From: Penaeus vannamei
Taxonomy: Eukaryota > Arthropoda > Malacostraca > Decapoda > Penaeidae
Assembly: GCF_042767895.1 (NCBI RefSeq)
Contig: NC_091589.1
Location: 1,718,646 to 1,782,645, forward strand
Length of the DNA stretch: 64,000 nt
Reading direction: 5' to 3'
Shown here piece after piece: positions 41,233 through 57,126 of the stretch. The notes beneath the pieces were generated by a model. It worked only from the letters and a program-made list of their open reading frames with translations, was not told the DNA's origin and searched no databases. Each line of letters opens with the position of its first letter. The first letter of the stretch is position 1. The position numbers were made by a program, and so were the translations under genes.

Positions 41233-43520
41233 GCTCACCACTAAGGCACTGGGGGTTTGTGCTGATTTTGGCTATGCTTTATTTTGAAAAGTAATAAAGA
41301 AATCGAAAAAAGTTTCTAAATCATGTTTCTGATTTATGAATCCTTATTACACAATTTATTAAGAAAAAGGAATAGATGTCCAAGACAAAACAACCATATC
41401 ACATAAACGCACAACCATAGAAATACAACACAAACATACATACGAATGACACAAACGACCTTAACAACGCAGCCTTACAGGAACCAAGCCACTCCACCCA
41501 TTCACCCATCCTTCGGTCGAGAGCGAGAGTCAGCCCCATCCTTCAGTCGCCGGCCTCGTCAGCCGCAGCGCTGTCAGCATCGTCAGCTCACTGGAATCGC
41601 GAGAGGAAGTCGAGGTGCCAGTGCCATGTCCCATAAGCAGTGCCAATACTCGGAAGTGATATTAAAGCTCAAATTTAATTTATAATTCATACAGAAAATG
41701 TTTAATCTTTTCAGGTTGAGTGAACATAGTGAAGGAGGGAAGCAAACTTGGGAGCAGATCTAAAGTAACTATAATCGTAAGGAAACTGAGAAGTTAGGAA
41801 TTACACATTTGTAATTAATAACTGTAAATGAGTTTTATGCCATTGAAAATGTTTTTGCAGTTGTGACTGACTGTGTAGAAGAACAACCATCAAACCAATG
41901 AAATTACTCGAGGCAAGTCAAGCTGCACGTCGCACCCACCGAGTGTTTCCAGCCACGAGGATTCATTTTGGAGATTGCCATGAAAGGAACGTCATGAAAC
42001 ACCCACTATTGGACCTGCAATTTGAACTGGCATTATTTGTAACTGTAATTGAGGAAAAGGAAAAAGAGAAAAGAAGAAAAAGAAAGCGAATATACTACAA
42101 AGTTCAACTCAAATGGTGTTTCGGACTCACTGGACATGTTTCAGGGAGAACTAAAACATAATAGAAATAAGATACGGTGCTTGTGTCAGGGTATATATTG
42201 CTCTGTATCTGTATGGTTCCTGTCGTCAGTATTTTAAAACGAAACTGGTTGCCAAAGAACCAAGAAAAAATATACGGTATGGGAATCCTACAGTTGGAAA
42301 GATGATAACGATTATACAGTGTATATGCATATATGTATGTGTGTGTGAGTGTGTGTGTGTGTGTGTGTTGAGGAGTGCCACAACTCGTAAGTGGTGTTTT
42401 GGTACATTATTTATAAGAGAAAATTCCTTTCATTTTTTATGTTAATAATAAACATCTTAGTGGAAGAGAGAAGTGAACTTGGAAGCAGGCCTGAAATAAC
42501 TCTAGTAAGAAAACTGAAATGTTAGCAATCACACATTTGTAATTATTAGTTGAAATTGGCTTAGTTGTTTTTTAGTTGCGACTATTTAGAAGCATAATTA
42601 TAGAATAAATGGAAATATTTGAGGCAAGCTATACGGCATCATATTTCGTCGCATCTCCCATTCGCCTCAAGTCACGAGATTTTACTCTGGAGACGACCAC
42701 GAAGAGAAAGGTCATAACACCGACGGTTGTTCCTGTAATTGTAACCGGCGTTATCTGTGACTGTGTTTGAGAAGAACAAATGAACAGTCACTGATGCAAT
42801 CGACCGAAGCCACTGGAATCTGCTCGAACGCCTCTTGTCGGTTCCTGTAAATTCATTCCAGATAAAGTTTAAAGACGACATTTATGCTCAAATACATTCA
42901 TTCATACTATGGATATGGATATATATAGACATAGATATATTAATAAATGTATATATGCATACATATACATAAATGCACACACACACACAAACGCACAAAT
43001 CTATAGAATATGTAATTTATACATAATACTTATACCCACATACACATATATTGCACACATTTACACACACACACACACATCTATATATACACACATACAT
43101 GTGCGCACGCGGGTGTGTAAGTGAGTATATATGTGTGTATGTGTGATTATCTACATATTCATATATAAACGTATATATATATACATCTATATACATATAT
43201 AGATGTATATTTATACATATTTACTCACTCATATATCTATGAACACACTCCTATATACATACATATATGTATAATTTATACAAACATACATAATATATAC
43301 ATTCATATTTTAGAACATACAATGATACATATATACACAGAAAACATACATTCATACATACACAGGCACATGGATAAATTAATAGATAAAGGATTACACA
43401 TATATACATGTATATATAAACATCCGCTGTACATTAGTCGACCTGCTTATCTACTTCAAGGAACTGTCAGTCGCATGCACGATATCAATGATGATCAATG
43501 ACTTAGACACCAGGTGGTTC
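41233..43520. repeat. Spacer B between copies 16 and 17
   Basis: It contains the 79-codon block (41446-41685), both old duplicate segments, a GT tract (about 42340-42368) and a CA/TATA region (about 42950-43400). No gene is seen. Confidence 0.85.
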
Positions 43521-43646
43521 CTGGGGGCGGGTCCTTCACATGACGTGGGCGTGTCCTATCCAAAGTCAATTTCTGACTTGTCGGCGGTCTGTCAAGGTCT
43601 TGCGTGTGAACAGGTATATAAGAAGTCGGACGCACTGCCGGAGTCA
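43521..43646 (+). promoter_or_regulatory. P2 promoter of copy 17
   Basis: TATATAA is at 43615-43621, followed by GAAG instead of GGAG, and the predicted start is A43646. GC and TGACGTGG elements are intact. Confidence 0.77.
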
Positions 43647-43680
43647 CATCGCCCTGTTCCGTCTCACCAATCTTGCAGAG

Positions 43681-44416
43681 ATGAAGTACTTGGTGAGTAA
43701 AAGTTCAATGTGTTCATTCCTTTGAGAACAGGATTAACGGGGCTTATTTTGTATCGTGGTTGATTTTAGAAATGGATGTTCAATTCAGGATTGTGTACCT
43801 TCAGGTGTTTGTGCTTCTGGCGGTTGCCGCTTGCGCTTCTGAGGTGGAGAAGCGAGAGGCGGAGCCAAGTCGTGGCTACAACTATGGTTATGGTGTCCAA
43901 CACCATGCCTACTACCCCCGCACCTACTATCATCCCTACCACACCTACCACAAGAGGTCCGCCGAGCCTGAGGCCGAAGCCGAGCCCTCTTACGGTTCCT
44001 ACCACTACCCAGGCTACTACCGTCCCTATTCCTACGGCTACCACAACACTCCCTACGTCCACCACCACCACAAGAGGTCCGCCGACCCTGAGGCCGAGGC
44101 AGAGCCCTCTTACCGAGCTTACTACCACCCCTATTCCTACGGTTACCAAGCACACCACTACATTCCCTCCGTCCACCACCACCACAAGAGGTCCGCTGAC
44201 CCCGTTGCTGAGGCTGAAGCCAGCTACGGTCACAGGTCATACCACCCCGTCTATTACCCCTCCTACCACTACACACCCTATTCTCACAGCCACCACAAGA
44301 GATCTGCCGAGCCAGAAGCTGATCCTGGTTTCGCCCATGGCTACCACCAGGCCGTGTACCGCCCCTACCACAGTGGAGCTCACTATGGGTACGGTTACCG
44401 CGCTCACCACCACTAA
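43681..44416 (+). CDS. Secreted His/Tyr-rich KR-repeat precursor, copy 17 (P2-A)
   Basis: Exons 43681-43692 and 43805-44416 encode 207 residues. An unspliced reading could start upstream at 43760, because a base change (TTTAA to TTCAA) opens the intron frame. The conserved MKYL exon and splice sites make that start unlikely. The signal peptide has AVAAC. Module 1 has GVQHHAYYPRTYYHPY. The third spacer starts SA-DP. The tail is A-type with GAHYGYGY. The poly(A) signal is at 44482-44487. Confidence 0.91.
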
Positions 44417-46295
<1,879 letters not shown>

Positions 46296-46431
46296 CTGTG
46301 GGCGGTTCTTCATCTCATGTGGGCGTGTCCTACTCAAAGCCAGTTTCTATTTTCGTACTGTGCTGTCTGCGTTTTGCCAAGGTCGTTTGAGTGAACAGGT
46401 ATATAAGGAGACGGACGGATTGGCGGAGTCA
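46296..46431 (+). promoter_or_regulatory. P1 promoter of copy 18
   Basis: TATATAA is at 46400-46406 and the predicted start is A46431. Both GC boxes are intact. Confidence 0.78.
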
Positions 46432-46465
46432 CATCGCCCTGTTCCGTCTCACCAATCCTGCAGAG

Positions 46466-47195
46466 ATGAAGTACTTGGTGGGTAACATTTCAGTGGTCTT
46501 AATCTTCTGTGAACAGGAATAATGGCGTTTATTTTGTGTCATGAATAATTTCTAAAATGGATGTGTAATCTAACATTATGTACCTTCAGGTGTTTGTGGT
46601 TCTGGCGGCTGCCGCTTGCGCTTCTGAGGTGGAGAAGCGAGAGGCGGAGCCAAGTCGTGCCTACAACTATGGTTATAGTGTCCATCACCATGCCTACTAC
46701 CCCCGCACCTATCACCCCTACCACACCTACCACAAGAGGTCCGCCGAGCCTGAGGCCGAAGCCGAGCCCTCTTACGGTTCCTACCACTACCCAGGCTACT
46801 ACCGCCCCTATTCCTACGGCTACCACAACACTCCCTACGTCCACCACCACCACAAGAGGTCCGCCGAGCCTGAGGCCGAGGTAGAGCCCTCTTACCGAGC
46901 TTACTACCACCCCTATTCCTACGGTTACCAAACACACCACTACATTCCTTCCGTCCACCATCACAAGAGGTCCGCTGACCCCGTTGCTGAGGCTGAAGCC
47001 AGCTACGGTCACAGGTCATACCACCCCGTCTATTACCCCTCCTACCACTACACACCCTATTCTCACAGCCACCACAAGAGATCTGCCGAGCCAGAAGCTG
47101 ATCCTGGTTTCGCCCATGGCTACCACCAGGCCGTGTACCGCCCCTACCACAGTGGAGCTCAATATGGGTACGGTTACCGCGCCCACCACCACTAA
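46466..47195 (+). CDS. Secreted His/Tyr-rich KR-repeat precursor, copy 18 (P1-A)
   Basis: Exons 46466-46477 and 46590-47195 encode 205 residues. The signal peptide has VFVVLAAAAC. Module 1 has YGYSVHHHAYY. The third spacer has EV in place of one EA, the only X-Val dipeptide in the array. Module 3 ends with three His instead of four. Module 5 is GFAHGY to RAHHH. The poly(A) signal is at 47261-47266. Confidence 0.92.
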
Positions 47196-48314
47196 GGCAC
47201 AAGAGGTTTATATGCCCTGACCTTGTCTGAGAGTTTCATCTCGAAATTTAATTTAAAAACAATAAAGTCAATCCAAATTAATTATATCTTTGATTTAAGA
47301 ATCCTGATTGTAAACCATCGAGAAAATGGAATGGATAAACATACTGATATGTAAGTGAATTATATAAACAACTAAATCACAAAAATAGCTAACTGTAACA
47401 GCCAGAAAACGCTACAAAAGCTGGGAAACTGTGATATTAAATGAGCTGTACAGTTGAATGATACTTCTTGTAATTGCGGGACTGATTTCCATAAGCATAA
47501 AATTGCAAATTATATCATGCAAATATTACACTGATATAATGAATATCCATAAGTATATATAGATACAATAAACAATAGATTTTAGACGTTCTCTCACTGT
47601 GCATCATATGTATATATATGTATATATATGTATATACATGTACATACGTATATATATATATGTATATACATGTACATACGTATGTATATATATGTATATA
47701 CATGTACATACGTATGTATATATATATATGTATATAAGTATGTATATATGTATTCATATACATATATACGTAAATTTTTGTGCATATATGCATGTACATA
47801 TGAATATGTATATGAATATATATGTATATATGTATATAAATATATATGCATATATGTATGTATATATGTATACATGTAAGTATATATATGTATGTATATA
47901 TGTATGTATATATGTATGTATATATGTATGTATATATGTATGTATATATGTATATATGTATGTATATGTATATATGTATGTATATATGTATATATGTATT
48001 TATATGTATATATGTATGTATTTGTTTATATATGTATAAATATACGCACACACATGTACATATATATACACACAAATATATATACATATACACACACATA
48101 TATACACATATGTATACATATATATACATATTCAGTATGCATAATTATATATATACTGTATATATGTATATGTATGTATATATACATGTATGTATGTACA
48201 TACAGACATACACACACCTATATGTATATATGTATATATTTATATACAATGGATATATATTCGTATTCATACACTATGTTTACATTTACATTTATACAAG
48301 CTGTATATATAGAG

Positions 48315-48376
<62 letters not shown>

Positions 48377-48394
48377 GCTGTTACTGTTATATAT

Positions 48395-48426
<32 letters not shown>

Positions 48427-48823
48427 TGTGATGGCCCAAGAAAAAACAGTTACTGGAAGCTAACATATTAACAGAATGTTCATAACCATGAAAATACACA
48501 CACTCGAAGGGGCATAAATGTATGCACATATATAACCATAATAAATACATTTATGTAAACATATGCATATGTGCATACATAAACAGGCACCCATATGCTG
48601 TAAACCTGTGGATCTGCCTATAATTAGCTATAACTATAATTATTATCTATTAATATATGTATGCTTATGCACAGGTAGTGTGCTGGACAAATGACAAATA
48701 TGTATTTTCATTTTTCTTTGTAACTTTCACTCGCACACATGTAGAAAAAAATCCTTCATTCAAGACACTGTTAGTCCCATGCCGAAGATAATGAATAATA
48801 GTGACTAAGATACCAGACATTTC
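47196..48823. repeat. Spacer A between copies 18 and 19
   Basis: TATG microsatellite runs from about 47607 to 48250, including about three 32-bp units at 47630-47715. (AT)n at about 48322-48371 and an A-run of about 28 at 48399-48426 follow. The conserved A block comes next. No gene is seen. Confidence 0.9.
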
Positions 48824-48959
48824 CTGTGGGCGGTTCTTCATCTCATGTGGGCGTGTCCTACTCAAAGGCAGTTTCTATTTTCGTACTGTGCTGTCTGCGT
48901 TTTGCCAAGGTCGTTTGAGTGAACAGGTATATAAGGAGACGGACGGATTGGCGGAGTCA
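48824..48959 (+). promoter_or_regulatory. P1 promoter of copy 19
   Basis: TATATAA is at 48928-48934 and the predicted start is A48959. Both GC boxes are intact. Confidence 0.78.
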
Positions 48960-48993
48960 CATCGCCCTGTTCCGTCTCACCAATCCTGCAGAG

Positions 48994-49707
48994 ATGAAGT
49001 ACTTGGTGGGTAACATTTCAGTGGTCTTAATCTTCTGTGAACAGGAATAATGGCGTTTATTTTTATCGTGAATGGTTTCTAAAATGGATGTTTAATCTAA
49101 CATTATGTACCTTCAGGTGTTTGTGCTTCTGGCGGCTGCCGCTTGCGCTTCTGAGGTGGAGAAGCGAGAGGCGGAGCCAAGTCGTGCCTACAACTATGGT
49201 TATGGTCTCCATCACCATGCCTACTACCCCCGCACCTATCACCCCTACCACACCTACCACAAGAGGTCCGCCGAGCCTGAGGCCGAAGCCGAGCCCTCTT
49301 ACGGTTCCTACCACTACCCAGGCTACTACCGTCCCCATTCCTACGGCTACCACAACACTCCCTACGTCCACCACCACCACAAGAGGTCCGCCGAGCCTGA
49401 GGCCGAGGCAGAGCCCTCTTACCGAGCTTACTACCACCCCTATTCCTACGGTTACCAAACACACCACTACATTCCCTCCGTCCACCACCACCACAAGAGG
49501 TCCGCTGACCCCGTTGCTGAGCCCGGCTTCCACCCTGTGTACCCTCGTTACTACCACTCCCACTACTTTCCCTACACTCACAGCCACTACAAGAGGTCTG
49601 CCGAGCCAGAAGCTGACGCAGGAGTCAGTTATGCTCACCACCACCAGTACCATCCCGCCCACTACCATGGACTTCACTATGGTTATGGCTACCAGGCTCA
49701 CCACTAA
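48994..49707 (+). CDS. Secreted His/Tyr-rich KR-repeat precursor, copy 19 (P1-B)
   Basis: Exons 48994-49005 and 49117-49707 encode 200 residues. It is the closest relative of copy 2 in the tail (GFHPVYPRYYHSHYF with one Ser missing). Here module 1 is complete (HAYYPRTY), the third spacer ends EP and module 3 starts RAYYHPY. The last module has QYHPAHYHG. The intron shares the TTTTTATCG stretch with copies 2 and 15. The poly(A) signal is at 49758-49763. Confidence 0.92.
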
Positions 49708-51931
49708 GGCACTGGGGGTTTGTGCTGATTTTATCTATAAGTTTTATTTTGAAAAGTAATAAAGAAATCGAAAAAAGTTTCTAAATCTTGTTTCTGATTT
49801 ATGAATCCTTATTACACAATTTTATTAAGAAAAAGGAATAGATGTCCAAGAAAAAACAACCATATCACATAAACGCACAACCATAGAAATACAACACAAA
49901 CATACATCCGAATGACACAAACGACCTTAACAACGCAGCCTTACAGGAACCAAGCCACTCCACCCATTCACCCATCCTTCGGTCGAGAGCGAGAGTCAGC
50001 CCCATCCTTCAGTCGCCGGCCTCGTCAGCCGCAGCGCTGTCAGCATCGTCGCGAGAGGAAGTCGAGGTGCCAGTGCCATGTCCCATAAGCAGTGCCAATA
50101 CTCGGAAGTGATATTAAAGCTCAAATTTAATTTATAATTTATACAGAAAATTAATCTTTTCAAGTTGAGTGAACATAGTGAAGGAGCAGATCTAAAGTAA
50201 CTATAATCGTAAGGAAACCTAGTAGTTAGGAATTACACATTTGTAATTAATAACTATAAATGAATTTTATGCCATTGAAAATGTTTTTGCAGTTGTGACT
50301 GACTGTCTAGAAGAACAACCATCTAACCGATGAAATTACTCGAGGCAAGTCAAGCTGCACGTCGCACCCACCGAGTGTTTCCAGCCACGAGGATTCATTT
50401 TGGAGATTACCATGAAAGGAACGTCATGAAACACCGACTATTGGACCTGCAATTTGAACTGGCATTATCTGTAACTGTAGTTGAGAAAAAAGAAAAAAAA
50501 GAAGAAAAAGAAAGCGAATATACTACAAAGATCAACTCAAATGGTGTTTCGGACTCACTGGACACGTTTCAGGGAGAACTAAAACATAATAAAAATAAAG
50601 AAACATACGGTGCTTGTGTCAGGGTATATATTGCTCTGCATCTGTATGGTTCCTGTCGTCAGTATTTTAAAACGAAACTGGTTGCCAAATAACCAAGAAA
50701 AAATGTAGGGTATGGGAATCCTACAGATAGAAAGATGATAATAACGATTATACAGTATATATACATATATGTGTGTGTGTGTGAGTGTGTGTGTGTGTGT
50801 CGAGCAGTGCCAAAACTCGTAAGTGGTGTTTTGATACGTTATTTATAAGAGAAAATTCTTTTCATTTTTCATGTTAATGATTAAACATCTTAGTGGAAGA
50901 GAGAAGTGAACTTGGAAGCAGGCCTGAAATAACTCTAGTAAGAAAACGGAAATGTTAGCAATCACACATTTGTAATTATTAATAATTGGTTTAGTTGTGA
51001 CTATTTAGAAGCAAAATTATAGAATAAATGGAAATATTTGAGGCAAGCTATACGGCATCATATTTCGTCGCATCTCCCATTCGCCTCAAGTCACGAGATA
51101 TTCTTCTGGAGACGACCATGAAGAGGAAGGTCATAACACCGACGGTTGTTCCTGTAATTGTAACCGACGTTATCTGTGACTGCGTTTGAGAAGAACAAAT
51201 GAACAGTCACTGATGCAATCGAACGAAGCCATTGGAATCTGCTCGAACGCATCTTGTCGGTTCCTGTAAATTTATTCCAGATAAAGTTTAAAGACTACAT
51301 TTATGCTCAAATACATTCATTCATACTATGGATATGGATATATATAGACATAGATATATTAATAAATGTATATATGCACATATATAAATAAATGCACACA
51401 CACACACACACACAAACGCACAGATCTATAGAATATGTAATTTATATATAATACATATAATCACATACACATATATTACACACATTTACACACACACACA
51501 CACATATATATACACACATACACATGTGTGCGCGCGGGTGTGTATGTGAGTATGTGTGATTATCTACATATTCATATATAAACGTATATACATACATCTA
51601 TATACATATATAGATGTATATATATACATATTTACTCACTCATATACCTACGCACACACTCCTATATACATACATATATGTATAGTTTATACAAACATAC
51701 ATAACATGTACATTCATATTTAAGAACATACAATGATACATATATACACAGAAAACATACATTCATACATACACAGGCACATAGAGAAATCAAAAGATAA
51801 AGGATTACACATATATACATGTATATATAAACATCCGCTGTACATTAGTCGACCTGCTTATCTACTTCACGGAACTGTCAGTCGCATGCACGATATCAAT
51901 GATGATCAATGACTTTGACACCAGTTAGTTC
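49708..51931. repeat. Spacer B between copies 19 and 20
   Basis: The block equivalent to the 79-codon frame (starting near 49910) has lost about 14 bases between CAGCATCGTC and GCGAGAGG, so the frame is broken. A further short deletion near 50185 removes the GGAAGCAAACTTGGG stretch. Both old duplicate segments, a GT tract (about 50768-50799) and the CA/TATA region (about 51370-51820) remain. No gene is seen. Confidence 0.85.
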
Positions 51932-52057
51932 CTGGGGGCGGGTCCTTCACATGACGTGGGCGTGTCCTATCCAAAGCCAATTTCTGACTTGTCGGCGGTC
52001 TGTCAAGGTCTTGCGTGTGAACAGGTATATAAGGAGTCGGACGCACTGCCGGAGTCA
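51932..52057 (+). promoter_or_regulatory. P2 promoter of copy 20
   Basis: TATATAA is at 52026-52032 and the predicted start is A52057. GGGGGCGG and TGACGTGGGCGTG are intact. Confidence 0.78.
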
Positions 52058-52091
52058 CATCGCCCTGTTCCGTCTCACCAATCCTGCAGAG

Positions 52092-52824
52092 ATGAAGTAC
52101 TTGGTGAGTAAAAGTTCAATGTGTTCATTCCTTTGAGAACAGGATTAACGGGGCTTATTTTGTATCGTGGTTGATTTTAGAAATGGATGTTTAATTCAGG
52201 ATTGTGTACCTTCAGGTGTTTGTACTCCTTGCGGCTGCCGCTTGCGCTTCTGAGGTGGAGAAGCGAGAGGCGGAGCCAAGTCGTGGCTACAACTATGGTT
52301 ATGGTCTCCATCACCATGCCTACTACCCCCGCACCTATCACCCCTACCACACCTACCACAAGAGGTCCGCCGAGCCTGAGGCCGAAGCCGAGCCCTCTTA
52401 CGGTTCCTACCACTACCCAGGCTACTACCGTCCCCATTCCTACGGCTACCACAACACTCCCTACGTCCACCACCACCACAAGAGGTCCGCCGAGCCTGAG
52501 GCCGAGGCAGAGCCCTCTTACCAAGCTTACTACCACCCCTATTCCTACGGTTACCAAACACACCACTACATTCCTTCCGTCCACCACCACCACAAGAGGT
52601 CCGCTGATCCCGTTGCTGAGGCTGAAGCCAGCTACGGTCACAGGTCATACCACCCCGTCTATTACCCCTCCTACCACTACACACCCTATTCCCACAGCCA
52701 CCACAAGAGATCTGCCGAGCCAGAAGCTGATCCTGGTTTCGCCCATGGCTACCACCAGGCCGTGTACCGCCCCTACCACAGTGGAGCTCAATATGGGTAC
52801 GGTTACCGCGCCCACCACCACTAA
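52092..52824 (+). CDS. Secreted His/Tyr-rich KR-repeat precursor, copy 20 (P2-A)
   Basis: Exons 52092-52103 and 52216-52824 encode 206 residues. Start and P2 intron are standard. Module 1 is RGYNYGYG, module 2 has RPHSYGY, module 3 QAYYHPY and QTHHY, module 4 SYGHRSYH and module 5 GFAHGY to RAHHH. The start of exon 2 uses TTTGTACTCCTT, a synonymous variant shared in part with copies 3, 9, 21 and 22. The poly(A) signal is at 52890-52895. Confidence 0.93.
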
Positions 52825-53772
52825 GGCACAAGAGGTTTATATGCCCTGACCTTGTCTGAGAGTTTCATCTCGAAATTTAATTTAAAAGCAATAAAGTCAA
52901 TCCAAAATAATTATATCTTTGATTTAAGAATCCTGATTGTAAACCCTCGAGAAAATGGAATGGATAAACATACTGATATGTAAGTGAATTATATAAACAA
53001 CTAAATCACAAACATAGCTAACTGTAACAGCCAGAAAACGCTACAAAAGCTTGGAAACTGTGATATTAAATGAGCTGTACAGTTGAATGATACTACATGT
53101 AATTGCGGGACTGATTTTCATAAACATAAAATTGCAAATTATATCATGCAAATATTACACTGATATAATGAATATCCATAAGTATATATAGATACAATAA
53201 ACAATAGATTTATGACATTCTCTCACTGTGCATCATATGTATATATATGTATACATGTATGTATATATATGTATATGTATATATATATATGTATATACAT
53301 GTACATACGTATTAATATATATGTATATAAGTATGTATATATTTATTCATATATATAGATATATATATACGTAAATATATATGTATATATGCTTGTATAT
53401 ATATGTATATATGTATGTAAATATATATGTATATATGTATGTAAAAATATATGTATATATGTATGTATATATATGTATATATGTATGTATACATGTATGT
53501 ATATATGTATGTATATATGTATATATGTATGTATATGTTTATATATGTATGAATATACGCACACACATGTACATATACACACAAATATATATACATATAC
53601 ACACACACATATATACATATATGTATACATATACATGCACATATGTATACATACATATATACATATTCAGTATGCATAATTATATATATACTGTATATAT
53701 GTATATGTATGTATATATAGATATATGTATGTACATACAGACATACACACACTTATATGTATATATCTATAT

Positions 53773-53837
<65 letters not shown>

Positions 53838-53875
53838 GTATTCATACACTATGTTTACATTCATATTTATACAAG

Positions 53876-53949
<74 letters not shown>

Positions 53950-54376
53950 GTTACTGTTATATCTTTCTGAAAAAAAAATGTAATGGCCCAAGGAAAATAC
54001 AGTTACTGGAAGCTGATATATTAACAGAATGTTCATAACCATGAAAATACACACACACGAAGGGGCATAAATGTATGCACATATATAACCATAATAAATA
54101 CATTTATGTAAACATATGCATATGTGCATACATAAACAGGCACCCATATGCTGTAAACCTGTTGTTCTGCCTATAATTAGCTATAACTATAATTATTATC
54201 TTTTGATATATGTATGCTTATTCACAGGTAATGAGCTGGACAAATGAAAAATATGCATTTTAATTTTTCTTTATAACTTTCACTCGCACACATGTAGAAA
54301 AAAATCCTTCATTCAAGACACTGTTAGTCCCATGCCGAAGATAATAAAGAATAGTGACTAAGACACCTGATATTTC
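52825..54376. repeat. Spacer A between copies 20 and 21
   Basis: Microsatellite runs from about 53237 to 53947 with (AT)n tracts at about 53778-53835 and 53880-53946. The conserved A block follows, with several private changes near 54160-54260. No gene is seen. Confidence 0.9.
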
Positions 54377-54512
54377 CTGTGGGCGGTTCTTCATCTCATG
54401 TGGGCGTGTCCTACTCAAAGCCAGTTTCTATTTTCGTACTGTGCTGTCTGCGTTTTGCCAAGGTCGTTTGAGTGAACAGGTATATAAGGAGACGGACGGA
54501 TTGGCGGAGTCA
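54377..54512 (+). promoter_or_regulatory. P1 promoter of copy 21
   Basis: TATATAA is at 54481-54487 and the predicted start is A54512. Both GC boxes are intact. Confidence 0.78.
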
Positions 54513-54546
54513 CATCGCCCTGTTCCGTCTCACCAATCCTGCAGAG

Positions 54547-55264
54547 ATGAAGTACTTGGTAGGTAACATTTCAGTGGTCTTAATCTTCTGTGAACAGGAA
54601 TAATGGCGTTTATTTTGTGTCATGAATGGTTTCTAAAATGGATGTTTAATCTAACATTATGTACCTTCAGGTGTTTGTACTCCTGGCGGCTGCCGCTTGC
54701 GCTTCTGAGGTGGAGAAGCGAGAGGCGGAGCCAAGTCGTGCCTACAACTATGGTTATGGTCTCCATCACCATGCCTACTACCCCCGCACCTATCACCCCT
54801 ACCACACCTACCACAAGAGGTCCGCCGAGCCTGAGGCCGAAGCCGAGCCCTCTTACGGTTCCTACCACTACCCAGGCTACTACCGTCCCCATTCCTACGG
54901 CTACCACAACACTCCCTACGTCCACCACCACCACAAGAGGTCCGCCGAGCCTGAGGCCGAGGCAGAGCCCTCTTACCAAGCTTACTACCACCCCTATTCC
55001 TACGGTTACCAAACACACCACTACACTCCCTCCGTCAACCACCACCACAAGAGGTCCGCTGACCCCGTTGCTGAGCCCGGCTACCACCCTGTGTACCCTC
55101 GTTACTACCACTCCTCCCACTACTTTCCCTACACTCACAGCCACTACAAGAGGTCTGCCGAGCCAGAAGCTGACGCAGGAGTCAGTTATGCTCACCACCA
55201 CCAGTACCATCCCACCCACTACCATGGACTTCACTATGGTTATGGCTACCAGGCTCACCACTAA
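54547..55264 (+). CDS. Secreted His/Tyr-rich KR-repeat precursor, copy 21 (P1-B)
   Basis: Exons 54547-54558 and 54671-55264 encode 201 residues. The donor is GTAGGT instead of GTGGGT, still a good splice site. Module 3 ends QTHHYTPSVNHHH before KR, where Thr replaces Ile and Asn replaces the first His of the run. The tail is B-type: GYHPVYPRYYHSSHYF, then QYHPTHYHG to QAHH. The poly(A) signal is at 55315-55320. A P2 gene follows. Confidence 0.92.
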
Positions 55265-57077
55265 GGCACTGGGGGTTTGTGCTGATTTTCTGTATAAGTT
55301 GTATTTTGAAAAGTAATAAAGAAATCGAAAAAAGTTTCTAAATCATGTTTCTGATTTACGAATCCTTATTACACAATTTATTAAGAAAAAGGAATAGATG
55401 TCCAAGACAAAACAACCATATCACATAAACGCACAACCATAGAAATACAACACAAACATACAACCGAATGACACAAACGACCTTAACAACGCAGCCTTAC
55501 AGGAACCAAGCCACTCCACCCATTCACCCATCCTTCGGTCGAAAGCGAGAGTCAGCCCCATCCTTCAGTCGCCGGCCTCGTCAGCCGCAGCGCTGTCAGC
55601 ATCGTCAGCTCACTGGAATCGCCAGAGGAAGTCGAGGTGCCAGTGCCATGTCCCATAAGCAGTGCCAGTACTCGGAAGTGATATTAAAGCTCAAATTTAA
55701 TATATAATTCATACAGAAAATGTTTAATCTCTTCAGGTCGAGTGAACATAGTGAAGGAGGGAAGCAAACTTGGGAGCAGATCTAAAGTAACTATAATCGT
55801 AAGGAAACTGAGGAGTTAGGAATTACACATTTGTGATTAATAACTGTAAATGAGTTTTATGCCATTGAAAATGTTTTTGCAGTTGTGACTGACTGTTTAG
55901 AAGAACAACCATCAAACCAATGAAATTACTCGAGGCAAGTCAAGCTGCACGTCGCACCCACCGAGTGTTTCCAGCCACGAGGATTCATTTTGGAGATTGC
56001 CATGAAAGGAACGTCATGAAACACCGACTATTGGACCTGCAATTTGAACTGGCATTATCTGGAACTGTAGTTGAGAAAAAAGAAAAAAAAAAGAAGAAAA
56101 AGAAAGCGAATATACTACAAAGTTCAACTTAAATGGTGTTTCAGACTCACTGGACACGTTTCAGGGAGAACTAAAACATAATCAAAATAAAGAAACATAC
56201 GGTGCTTGTGTCAGGGTATATATTGCTCTGCATCTGTATGGTTCCTGTCGTCAGTATTTTAAAACGAAACTGGTTGCCAAAGAACCAAGAAAAAATATCG
56301 AGTATGGGAATCCTACAGATAGAAAAATGATAATAATGATTATACAGTGTATATACATATATGTATGTGTGTGTGTGGTGAACAGTGCCACAACTCGTAA
56401 GTGGTGTTTTGATACATTATTTATAAGAGAAAATTCTTTTCATTTTTTATGTTAATGATTAAACATCTTAGTGGAAGAGAGAAGTGAACTTGGAAGCAGG
56501 CCTGAAATAACTCTAGTAAAAAATCTGAAATGTTAGCAATAACACATTTGTAATTATTAGTTGTAATTGGTTGAGTTGTTTTTTAGTTGTGACTGTTTAG
56601 AAGCATAATTATAGAATAAATGGAAGTATTTGAGGCAAGCTATACGGCATCATATTTCGTCGCATCTCCCATTCGCCTCAAGTCACGAGATTTTCTTCTG
56701 GAGACGACCATGAAGAGAAAGGTCATAACACCGACGGTTGTTCCTGTAATTGTAACCGGCGTTATCTGCGACTGTGTTTGAGAAGAACAAATGAACAGTC
56801 ACTGATGCAATCGACCGAAGCCACTGGAATCTGCTCGAACGCCTCTTGTCGGTTCCTGTAAATCTATTCCAGATAAAGTTTAAAGACGACATTTATGCTC
56901 AAATACATTCATTAATACTATGGATATGGATATATATATATATAGACATAGATATATTAATAAATGTATATATGCATACATATACATAAATGCACACACA
57001 CACACACTAACGCACAGATCTATAGAATATGTAATTTATATATGATACATATAATCACATACACATATATTGCACAC

Positions 57078-57126
<49 letters not shown>

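Noticed and set aside
43760..43804. Upstream ATG that extends copy 17 through the intron (MILEMDVQF)
   Set aside because: The MKYL exon, GTGAGT donor and TTCAG acceptor are intact. The extension is a chance open stretch from one base change in the intron.
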